Assembly: GCF_964355755.1 (NCBI RefSeq)
Contig: NC_092678.1
Coordinates: 9,086,922-9,150,921, forward strand
DNA: 64,000 bases
Reading direction: 5' to 3'
Source: Antedon mediterranea
Lineage: Eukaryota > Echinodermata > Crinoidea > Comatulida > Antedonidae
In this document: one piece after another, positions 49,401 through 61,400 of the stretch
Layout: each line of letters starts with the position of its first letter
Numbering within the stretch: position 1 is the stretch's first letter
Program-made: the position numbers and the translations under genes
Notes under the pieces: generated by a model
Told to the model about the DNA's origin: nothing
The model's database searches: none
The model's input: only the letters and a program-made list of their open reading frames with translations

Positions 49401-52400
49401 GAACCTTTTAAACCCATCTATCATTCTCTGGATTAAGAATTTTGTAACTAATAGATCAGCAACTTAAATTTGTAAATTCTACATCAACAACTCTGTAACC
49501 ATTAACACAGGTTCACCCTAGGGCTGCGTTCTGTCTCCTCTGTTATTTATCCTGTACACAGCTCAATTATAACATATAACAAGATGTGCAATAGAGACTT
49601 ATAGACCTAATCAACCTATTCCATTTATATATTTTTTTTTTGTGTTTTGTACATATAGTATGTCATTGTCAAACCTAATTTTTTTAATGAATATTGGACA
49701 ATAAAAGTTTTGGAATTTTGAATTGAATTTTTCAGGTTTTATACCATAATTAATATTAATATCCATGTTATTGTTAATCAATTTGTTCTACTGCACGAAT
49801 ATAAAACATAGGTTAAAAACACACCTGCTTTCAACAAAGCACAATTTCTCCCAATTTTTTTGATAACAAAAAATATCTTGATAATGTATACAAATATATA
49901 TGCTGCTACTACAATTTCAATTTCACTTTATTTCCTCCTCCAATAGGAAAATATATTTTTAAAATATCTGATGGAATACAGTACTATAAAATGAATTAAA
50001 ATATCTCTTTTTCTGACTATTGCATGATCTCAGCAAGTTAAGTCTTTTTTATCTCAATTTATCATAGTATTCATTTAAAGGATGATTTGAATCTTCACAT
50101 ATTTTCGTAGCCTCAGTAACTATAATTTTGTTGGACTAGATGGTACGCTCGCTTCGCTCGCGTACCATCTAGGTCGTGCCCACAGATGGTTCTCGAATAC
50201 ACAGTAATTTCAGCGTTAAAAAACTGGCGATTTCAAATGTACAATAATGCAGGACAATATATGTCGTTTACAGGAACGATTAAATAGACACTGTGATTTA
50301 TGTACTCAACTAAAATTAGCACACTGGGAATTACTTCGGAAAGAGAAAGTTGTCACAAAATGAGACCAATTGTGTAAGTCAAATTTAAACAAACTTAATT
50401 TGTGTTTTGTATGTAACATTATGGTTGAGAGATGGGGAAGAGGATGGGTGCAAAGAGGAACAATTTTTAAATATATTCTTTATTTTGTAATGAAATATTA
50501 ATTAACATGTTTTACAAATAATATACTACTAAACACAGTAAAACATTGCGATGTAATACTTTGTTGAAACTATCACCGTCGTAGTCGAATGAAATAGTAC
50601 AGTACATGTAACGATACACTACGACGTATGTTTATATATAATGTTAAACAATTTGTGAAAACCACCTCTATTCGGGGCAAATCATAAATTTGATTTAATC
50701 GGTAATAAATATTAAATTACGGCGACTGAAAAAGCTCATTATCCGTTTAAAAAAAATTATATCCAACCTCTGCAGCACAGATTGAAAAAAAAAATGGATC
50801 GAATTTCTGTTATGAGTATACAGTACTTTCCTTTACGACGCCTGAGGGAATAGACACTTGTGGAACGACACAGAGATTGGAATGTTCCATTCATCGCAAA
50901 TCAATACATTTGTATAAACGTATATTAAATCTATCAAAATAGTATTTTTTTAAGAAAATCGGCCTGTCTTCAACATTATGATACTGTACTCGAGCTGTTC
51001 AACCGGTTTTCAGCTATTAAAAACAATTATCATAGGAGGAGATAGGAAAATGCGAAGCCTCCTCGCATTTTTGTGGCGGGTATTTTTCAAGACGGACATC
51101 CATTAGACAGTGTATAGGCCTACCACGATCGGAAAACACCCCTATCTGGGGCAAATCGTTGAACCTAAATTCGTTTTAATCGTCAATAACTAATTATCTA
51201 ACTCAATTTAATTAGTAAACAGGGTTATATCAGGTGGTTAAAATCAGTACCGAAAGTACGAACCAACTTTACATACCATCGAGTAAAAATTCTAAAAGTA
51301 AGGCGCGATTTACCGAATTTTGCCCTAACGTAAATTTATATAAGACTAGATGGTACGCTCGCTTCGCTCGCGTACCATCTAGGTCGTGCCCACAGATGGT
51401 TCTCGAATACATAATAATTTCAGCGTTAAAAAACTGACGATTTCAAATGTACGTACAATAATACATGTCGTTTACACAGGAACGAATACATATACACTGA
51501 TTTATGTACTCAACAAAAATTAGCACCCTGGGAATTACTTCCGAAAGAGAAACTTGTCAAAAAATGAGACCAATTGTCAAATTTAAACAAAGTTAATTTG
51601 TGTTTTGAAATAATAATGTAACATTAGGGTTGAGGGATGGGGAAGAGGATGGGTGCAAAGAGGAACAATTTTTAAATATATTCTTTATCCATTTAGTAAC
51701 AAAATATTAATTGTTTTCATGTTTTAAAAATAATATACCACTAAACACAGTAAAACATTGCGATGTAATACTTTGTTGAAACTATCAGTATCACTGTCCT
51801 AGTAGATTGAAATAGCAGTACATGTAACGATACATCACTACGACGTGTATGTTTATATAATGTAAAACAATTTGTGAAAACCACCTCTATTCGGGGAAAA
51901 TCATAAAGTCGATTTAATCGTCAATAAATATTAAGTTATCTAACTCAACTGAATTAGTAGGCCTAATGGTTTTCAATTGTTTCTTAGAGCCAAGTCATAC
52001 TTAAGTTGGTTTCTACCCTACCCACCAAAGTTGTTTTGCGTTTATGATGCACCGTAGGCATATCAAGCTCTATAATACGGGGCGCCGTTTGGGACATTGC
52101 TAATTTTGTCGAAATATTACAATTTTGTCTACACATAATTAATTTTGTCAATACAAAATTCATTTTGTCAACACAAAATTCATTTTGTATTGACAAAATT
52201 CATTTTGTGTTGACAAAATGTATTCTGTGTGGACAAAATTCATTTTGTCTCGACAAAATTAATTCTGTGTAAACAAAAGTCATTCTGTGTAGACAAAATT
52301 AATTTTGTGTAGACAAAATTCATTCTGTAACGACAAAAATCATTTTGTGGCGACAAAATTCATTCTGTAACGAAAATTCTGTGTAGACAAAATTCATTTT

Positions 52401-55400
52401 GTCGCGACAAAATGAATTTTGTTAGCCTAGCCTACTCAAGCGTGGGACAAAACGTTTTTTAAAACATTTTGTCCCACGCTTGAGTAGGCTCGGTTTTAAC
52501 ATTTAAATTAGAAGGCGGAGTTTAAACGTGAAAAGGGCAAGACAGGGTGAAGCTATAAATGATGACAGCGCGCGAATCTTTGACATTTGTTATTGGTTCA
52601 GTTATTATGGCTGAGCATGCCTCCGTCTCTATTGCTATCATATTAATCTATTTTATAATATCAGGGACCCCTGAAAATATCAGATATGATCAGTATTCAT
52701 ACTTTGACAATTTAATATCTACGTCGTCAGTAATAATTATTATTATAATGTATTCTATATTAAAAAATCGGAAAATGGTTTTTATAGAGCCCTGCTTATT
52801 ATACTTAAGTAAAATTGTAGTAATGGGGCTATTTAAAATTTTGTCGTTTAAAATATTATTTATTATTCTTATAAAATGTATATACTTTATTTTAAAATTA
52901 AAGATGTATTGTCTCCCAAAATCATGAAAAATAAAGATTTTTAAAATCGGACTTTGAATAGGTAGTGGGGAACCTAATGTTCCAAAAATCAGTTCCGTGA
53001 GATTTTAATGCTCAAGTTGAGTTCTTGGCAGTTTTGGAATCCTTGGGACCAGTAGAATTCATTGCAACTGGGGGCCAATTTTTTCCGACCCTATTTTGGC
53101 CGCCATCTTGGATTTCAAAATGGCCCCCATTTTTTACTCAAAACTGATAGTAGCTCCTATTTTAAACCACGTACGAACGTAATTTGTGTGATAAATCTTA
53201 CAATATTATGATAAATCAGTCCAATGGTAAAATTTATAACAATAGCATATGGCAGCCATATTGAATTCCAAGATGGCCGCCATTAAAAACGTATATAATG
53301 TATGCATTTCATAGTCAGGGTCCTCGTGTATTTCCGTAGGATTTTAATGCCCAAAGTGAGATTTCACTTCTTTAATATGGTGGTAGGATACCAAAAATGC
53401 TAGGTAACCAATTTTCACGATCCCGTAACCATGGTAACAGCCCCAAGATCAAAATGGCGCCCAATTGGCCCTATCTCCGTATCCCTTTGGTCTATCAACA
53501 AGATATTGGTATCAAAATACTCGGAGCGTATATATTTATATTCACTGTAATGGAACATTTTGACGAAATGTAATAGGAAATACTATTTTTCTGCACTATT
53601 GACCTTTGACCTTGATTTGCATTGTATCTAAAAAACGGCTGGTCATTGAAATTTTAAAATGGTCTCAAATTGCTGAGACCATACATATTTATATTTATTG
53701 TAATGCAACATTTTGTTAGAAAATGACCGGTAGTAAAGTTATTGACCTTTGACCTAATAAACATGAACTTGATGTATACAATAAGCATTTATCTATTTGA
53801 GAATGTATCGGTAATTATTTGTGGTAGGTATTAAACAATGGGTTTATACGTATTATTATCATTTGAATCTCTAATTTCTAATTCACATACTTAGTTTTTA
53901 TATATTTTATAAATATTAATCAATCAATACCATGTATTTATTGTGTCAGCATCCTCGTCCCATTCTTTCCATTAAGACAGTCAAAGGAGTGAGAGTGGTT
54001 GATTCTTAAACTTTGTACCTTTCCATTTTATTTCATAATGCTTGTTTTTCTTGAAACAATTTCATATATATAGGTTTCTAATACATTGAACTGCTGCCTG
54101 CCGGCCATACATTATTACGTGGTCGTAGATGATAATTTGTATGCTTGGTTCAGTTGCTTGATTAGACGTTCCTTCTTTGATGTTTCGATATAAGAAGTAA
54201 TCTTCCAATGCTAACATTGACTGCCATTTTGTAGTTATCGCCAAGCCAAGGAATCATTTTAGATTAGATAGAGTGAGATTGTTAGAAGGGACCAAGAGGT
54301 TTTGGATGTTTACAGCATTTTATGTTCTCTTCAAGCTACTAAATGTGTTTAGTTTCATTTTTTTCAAGGAGTCCACAACCAGACTTTGCTCACAAACTTC
54401 AAAAAGCTTTAACTCTTTTTTTATCATCTCTGTTTAAGATATATTTCTTGACTTCATTTGAAATTATTACTAAGACAATGTTTAAAAAAGGTGTTGATTT
54501 TGTTATGAATGTATTTTGATAAAATCTTGAAGGATTTGTGTGTTTTGTGTTAAAGAGTGAGTTCGATGGGAAATCCAGTTCGATTTCCTCATTTTGAGTA
54601 ATGCCGCCAACAAGACCACCAACCCATTTTAACTATGTTCCTTCTGTTCCTCTAGAGCCTGATCCGGGAAAAGAGCACTATTTAAATACAGATTTTTTTT
54701 CTTTACATTCAAATTAATTACATTCTTTTATTCTCTGTTATTTAGTCATCTACATCAAGCCAAGCTGGTTCATTATGTGAATTAGAAATTAGCTATTCAA
54801 ATGATAATAATATGTATAAATCCATTGTTTAATACCTACCACAAATAATTGCCGATTATTGTATACATCAAGTTCATGTTTATTAGGTCAAAGGTCAATA
54901 ACTTTACTTCCGGTCATTTTCTAACAAAATGTTGCATTACAATAAATATAAATATGTATGGTCTCAGCAATTTGAGACCATTTTTAAATTTCAATGACCA
55001 GCCGTTTTTTAGATACAATGCAAGTCAAGGTCAAAGGTCAATAGTGCAGAAAAATAGCATTTCCTATTACATTTCGTCAAAATGTTCCATTACAGTGAAT
55101 ATAAATATATACGCTCCGAGTATTTTGATACCAATATCTTGTTGATAGACCAAAGGGATACGGAGATAGGGCCAATTGGGCGCCATTTTGATCTTGGGGC
55201 TGTTACCATGGTTACGGGATCGTGAAAATTGGTTACCTAGCATTTTTGGTATCCTACCACCATATTAAAGAAGTGAAATCTCACTTTGGGCATTAAAATC
55301 CTACGGAAATACACGAGGACCCTGACTATAAAATGCATACATTATATACGTTTTTAATGGCGGCCATCTTGGAATTCAATATGGCTGCCATATGCTATTA

Positions 55401-58400
55401 TTATAAATTGTACCATTGGACTGATTTATCATAATATTGTAAGATTTATCACACAAATTACGTTTGTACGTGGTTTAAAATAGGAGCTACTATCAGTTTT
55501 TAGTAAAAAATGGGGGCCATTTTGAAATCCAAGATGGCGGCCAAAATAGGGTCGGAAAAAATTGGCCCCCAGTTGCAATGAATTCTGCTGGTCCCAAGGA
55601 TTCCAAAACTGCCAAGAACTCAACTTGAGCATTAAAATCTCACGGAATTACATTAGGTTCCCCACTAAGGCCATTATGCAGTTTTAATGAAGTTGTTCAC
55701 TTCCATAAAAAAAAAGAACGGGGAAAAATTATTTCACCTATAAAAAGACAAAATAAACAGTTAAATTACCCAAAAACTCATTGGCTTCCAGACAATTTGA
55801 CCATTTTTTGCTTTAAATTACATTTTTTTCAGGTAAATAATTTTTTTTGAAAAAAAAACATTTAAAGAACTGACTACAAAAGATTGCTCACGTTAGTTTT
55901 ATATAACAGTCATCCACCCTGCGAAACCTAATAACCTTTAACCTACAGTAGTAAGTAGGCCAGGTAGCCTACGTTGGCTAGGTTACAGGACTGATTGCCC
56001 ATAAAACATTCGATGTATAAATATCAACACCCCAGACAGTGTAAATGACCTTTCCAGACCGAAAACCATTCTGCCCGAAATTACGATACTCTCTCGATAC
56101 AACTCCATATTTTATTAGTGGAAATGCATTTTTATTTAACATCAATCTTATCAAGCCAGCCAAAGCTGAATACGTACATTAAAAGTACAAAGAACAATGT
56201 AAACCTATAAACAATTATTTGCAATTAGCAATGTATAATAAATAAAATCAACCATGGAGAAGGTGGAAAGATTATATACACTGCCATGGGAATGGATACT
56301 TGAGAGGCGCCATATGTAAGTTGTGTGAACACCCATATAACTATTTGGTCAAAGTTGAATTATATCTTTCGAGGGTGTAAATATATAATAATATGCAACC
56401 GAGAGTAAAATTAAATTTAACTTTTTAACGACAATTTGCAATATCATAATCTATGGCGTACCAAACTGTCATTTATTTAGGCAACTAAAATATCTTAGTT
56501 TTTAATAGATGTAGTTAGTTTACATAGATCTTAGGTTCCAATAGAGATATATCCCTGTTTATAACCAAGATATCTTTTCAATAAAGATATCTCTATTATT
56601 CCAATTAGAGACAATTAATATATGTCTTAAGAGATATTTCATAGTTTTGTTCCCTTGAGTTAGGCCTATTAGCAATTTAGTATTCCTATCAAATAAACTT
56701 GGTAGGCCTATAGACGACGCAATTCCCATGAGAATAAATAGGCCTATACTAACTATTATATTAAAATAAATGTATTAACTAAAATCATTTCATTACTACT
56801 CAACTTATCAGATGTTATCGTAAATAGTGTTGTCATTTTCTTAATCAATATTATCGGTATCGATATAAATCTTCAACCCTCTTTAATATTTATTACCAAA
56901 ATTGGTAGGCATATAGGGCTACGCGTTATACATCAGTATAAACTGTACTTATACTCGACGCAAAGTATTCAAGTTCCATATTAGACTGAAATGAATTTTG
57001 TCTACACAGAATGAATTTTGTCTACACAGAATGAATTTTGTCTACACAGAATAATTTTTGTCTACACAGAATACATTTTGTCGCCACAAAATGAATTTTG
57101 TCCACACAGAATTAATTTTGTCTACACAGAATTAATTTTGTCCACACAGAATTAATTTTGTCGAGACAAAATGAAGTTTGTCAAGACAAAATTAATTTTG
57201 TCCACACAGAATAAATTTTGTGTTGAACAAAATGAATTTTGTATTGACAAAATTAATTATGTGTAGACAAAATTGTAATATTTCGACAAAATTAGCAATG
57301 TCCCATACGGCGCCCCGTACTACTATGTCTTTACAACGCTACTCATGCCAGTGAGAGGGAAGGGTGATGATATGGGTGGTTTAACTGCAATAATAAAGAT
57401 TTGTACATACTATACGGCGACTGAAACCATTATCCGTCTAAAAAAAATTATATTCAACCTCTGCAGCACAGATTGAAAAAAAATGGATCGAATTTCTGTT
57501 ATGAGTATAGAGTACTTTCCTTTACGACGCCTGAGGGAATAGACACTTGTGGAACGACACAGAGATTGGAATGTTCCATTCATTGCAAATCAATACATTT
57601 GTATAAACGTATATTAAATCTATCAAAATAGTATTTTTTTAAGAAAATCGGCCTGTCTTCAACATTATGATACTGTACTCGAGCTGTTCAACGGGTTTTC
57701 AGCTATTAAAAACAATTATCGTAGGAGGAGATAGGAAAATGCGAAGCCTCCTCGCATTTTTGTGGCGGGTATTTTTCAAGATGGACATCCATTAGACAGT
57801 GTATATCACGATCGGAAAACACCCCTATTTGGGGCAAATCGTTGAACCTAAATTCGTTTTAATCGTCAATAACTAATTATCTAACATAATTTAATTAGTA
57901 AACAGGGTTACATCAGGTGGTTAAAATCAGTACCGAAAGTACGAACCAACTTTATATACCATTGAGTAAAAATTCTAAAAGTAAGGTGCGATTTACCGAA
58001 TTTTGCCCTTACGTAAATTTATATATAGATACCTGTAGGTCAACCAAATTAAGGTTTGATCCTGATCTGGCCAGCTTTTTATACGAATCGCACCTAGATA
58101 TTTGTAGCTTTCAACAGATTCGATTTCCTGAATAATCATTTTTAGGGGGCCAGAAGAGTGAAATTCTTTCGAAAATCCATTATTGTTTCTTTTGTTTTCT
58201 TTTAAATTAACAGGAAACCATTTACATTCACCAATTAGATAAAGTATCAATGTCATCATGATTCTATTTCACTAAGGGCGCGTTTATACAACACGCTATT
58301 ACACGCATATTCTACACGCCTACGAGAAGTGTGTTGTATAACAACAAAGAGATTCCGTGTAATGAGATTTTAATTGCAAAAAAGGCTACTTGGCTGAATC

Positions 58401-61400
58401 CTAAAATTTGGTGGATTCTCGGTCGCCGTTACTGTGTTGGAAGTGTCCTCAGGGTATATTTTGACCTCTCGTTAAAACAGGTCGTAATATCAATCATGTC
58501 ATGCGACGTCTAACAAGATTGGGCCCATTTATTGCTGCTTCGCTGCCAGCAATCATCCTCCTACCACGTCTTACGCCTAGCCTGGTAGGGCCAACTCGTA
58601 GTGGTAGTAGGCCTCTATAGACTATCGTTTCCCACTCCAAACAGAATAAAAAATAACATCGCAAAAATGGCATCTTCTTCCATAGTGTATAGATGAAACA
58701 ATGAAACCCTTAAAATAACTTTTATTAATTTAAATGAACCGAGAACAAAATAAACAACAATGCAAACGTGAACGAATACAATAATGAAAACGGTAAAAAC
58801 CGCGCGAATACATCGGACAGCGAGGAGGCGACGATGATTTGTTGACAACCCAGCCAACAATTCAATTCAAGCGATCAACGATTTGACCTTTTATCCTAGC
58901 ATGCACTGCGTGTTGATGAAACTTCCGGTACAACACGGTATCGTGATTTCTAGTATAACAGCAAACGTTAAGGTGGGTTGACCTCGGTCCGAACAACACG
59001 CTAAAAATTAAAGCCGTGTTCAAATTTAGGGTGTTGTATAAACATGACCTAACTCTAACCTTTAAAGACCCCTTCCCTGCAATTTTGGACGTTTTTTGGA
59101 AAATTATACATATATATCACTTTAAAAACATTAAACCATGTCATTTCTTGTCTTAAATGTACGTTTTATGGTAAATTATGATAAAAAGTGAGAAACAATG
59201 CACTACCTAAGTAGCTCGCGGCGATCGACCTCTCGTGGACGGTCTTAGGCCTAGCCTAGCTAGGCTTAGTTTTGTAGGCCTAGCTGGTAAACATCGGTAA
59301 CGTACGAACATCGTACGCGAGCTATATACCTAGCCTGACGTTGTATAGTTGCTGCATTAATTGTCTTTCTATTTTTGCCAGACTCCGTTGATACAAATTG
59401 GGGAAAACCCGGTATTTTCGCTGAAAAGTTAGGAGTCTTCCATTTGTTTTGGCCTCACGATCGATCGAAAAGTGGGCGAATTACAGGTGAAAAACAAAAA
59501 TATCAATCCGCGCGCAATGCATTTTGGGATTTATAGCGGGCCGCTATAATTATTAAAATCGACTTATTTTTCACATTTTTAACCGTTTAAAGACGAAAAA
59601 AGTTATCGCAATAGGACCATATAGTATTATTTTTACATTAAATATAGTTTGTGATCTTAAATTAGATCTAAAAAACGTAGGGAATGGGGCTTTAATAGGC
59701 CAACTATCCCGGTGTCATCAGCATATTTTAAGTACTGTAATGTATGTTATTGATTGGTTACAGTATAATAAAAGGGGGCTTAAAACACTTCCTTGGGTGA
59801 TCCAATGTTAGGAATGATAGTTACCAAATTATACCTTCTGTGTTCGATTACATAAGAAACTCTTGATGCACTCAATTATGAAAGGAATCTTGTCTAACTT
59901 AATCAACTTATTTATTAAAATGGCAGGATTAAAATGGATGAAAGGACTATAACGATTTAACGATATCACGTTTGTAATCATATCTTCACAAGCATGAATC
60001 ATAATTAAACCAAATTTGGTACTCATAAATTTCAAGTCATATTCCATCATATGGCAATACAATTACGTGCGTAGCGCATATAACGCATACGTACGCACGC
60101 TTACAATTTTCGAAGTTGTCAACATTTATTTTCAATGAAATTAGAGTACGTTTCAGGCAATTTTAAGCGTTAAAAAAATTGCCATGAGTGCGCAGATTTT
60201 TGCATGTGCACTCTTTTTGGCCGATTTCTGTTTTACAACCTTACATTAATATATCATCATATTTGATTCACTTTTCAACTCGAAATTGCTCATATATTAA
60301 AGTTAATTGTATACTTTGACAGTGCATCATTTTGTAAACATTTTAAAGATGTCATCATAGTAAACAATTATAATTCATTGCAGTATGTAATAATCTATCT
60401 GCACCAAAGTGGTTACTGCATAGTACATATGTATGAGGAATCTTTTTTTCAACTTATAGACAGTTGTGTATGGCTCGGTGGTCTGTGCTCGTGTCTATAG
60501 CATTCAAGGTACCGAGATCGAGTCTCACCTCGGGAAACAAAACAAATAAGAATTTTTTTTAATATCCGTATTGTTTATTCAATTTTATTTCTTAGTGTTT
60601 AGATTATACACATGATTTATAATGAAATCTAGATAAAAAGAAACTTATGTCTTTTATTCAACAAACGTGGTTTTTAACATTATACGCTGAGTGATCTTTG
60701 ATCGGATTGTGATACCAGCTATCAATCGAGGTAGGCCAAGGCTAGAGACCCGGCTAGAGGCCTAGCGTGCATGTCGGAACGAGTGGATTATCGCTACAAC
60801 AAGTTTGAACAAAAGAGCTTACGAAAATATTAGGTTTTTTTTTGGTTTTTTTTTTAAACGTATAGGCCTACTTGCTTGGCGAATCCATGCCTTTGAAATC
60901 ATTTAACAAGTTTGTAATCGGATCGTAGTACTGTACAGTAAAACCAAAAAACACCGCCTCAACAACCTCGTGCGCGATGTGTTGTGTACGATCTGTTGTT
61001 CTTTGCAGCAGATCAACATTAGTAGAGTCCATTAATTATGAGGGTGTTTCAAAATATGATAACTATTAAATACGGGTCAACGTGGAGAAACTAAACTGTT
61101 CGTTTCAAAACTAAATATATGTGGTAAACTTTATATCAACATAATAATTAGCCATAAAAAATTGGAGAGAAACTGATCTAATTCTGGTTTTTTTTTCAAT
61201 TATAGAAAATTAAAATTAAACATTTACATTAGTTTTTTATTTAAATAATGTATTCCATTATAGAGACCACTACAATCAAGGACTTCCATTCTTTTGTTTA
61301 TACCGTAGTTCCCCGGGTATAATCCCACCCCCCTTGTACGTGAAATTTGCCCGAATTTGGGAGGTGGGACTATACCCGGGGATTTCCCGCTGCATGAACT

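Larger units (their letters stand above)
52076..57319. mobile_element. 5.2-kb inverted-repeat element with 'fence' arrays at both ends
   Basis: The ends read TACGGGGCGCCGT (52076) and its complement (ending 57319), then 'gggacattgctaattttgtc' in inverted orientation at both sides. Each end then continues as a tandem, mutually inverted array of 15-17 bp units such as 'gacaaaattcattttgt' (about 52105-52420 and 56996-57290). The interior contains a hairpin, a 'GATG' MITE and, in that, a further 2.7-kb element. No transposase frame was recognised, so it is probably non-autonomous. It interrupts R1 copy 2. Confidence 0.75.
50136..58026 (+). repeat. R1: tandem pair of a 1.2-kb repeat, second copy split by other elements
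   Basis: Copy 1 is 50173-51345. Copy 2 is 51383-about 52069 and, after a 5.2-kb insertion, about 57414-58026. Each copy is preceded by the same 37-bp palindrome (50136-50172, 51346-51382) whose 13-base arms CTAGATGGTACGC and GCGTACCATCTAG enclose tcgcttcgctc. 57414-58026 matches 50718-51345 with few changes. No coding frame is shared between copies beyond short ones (for example VKISTESTNQLYIP, which is likely accidental). A weaker relative lies at 11460-11640. Confidence 0.8.

Noticed and set aside
52076-52440. Fence array considered as a CRISPR or a nucleosome-phased satellite
   Set aside because: Units are palindromic and contiguous without unique spacers, and they form the end of an inverted-repeat element.
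54062-54244. 60-codon minus frame in the core of the 2.7-kb element, considered as transposase remnant
   Set aside because: No recognisable transposase residues, and no neighbouring frame continues it.
58331-58860. Frames of 60 and 81 codons
   Set aside because: They lie inside a putative non-coding inverted-repeat element and show no family features.
60466-60545. Functional tRNA gene
   Set aside because: The B box is degenerate, the acceptor stem does not close, and an A-rich tail follows, as in a SINE.
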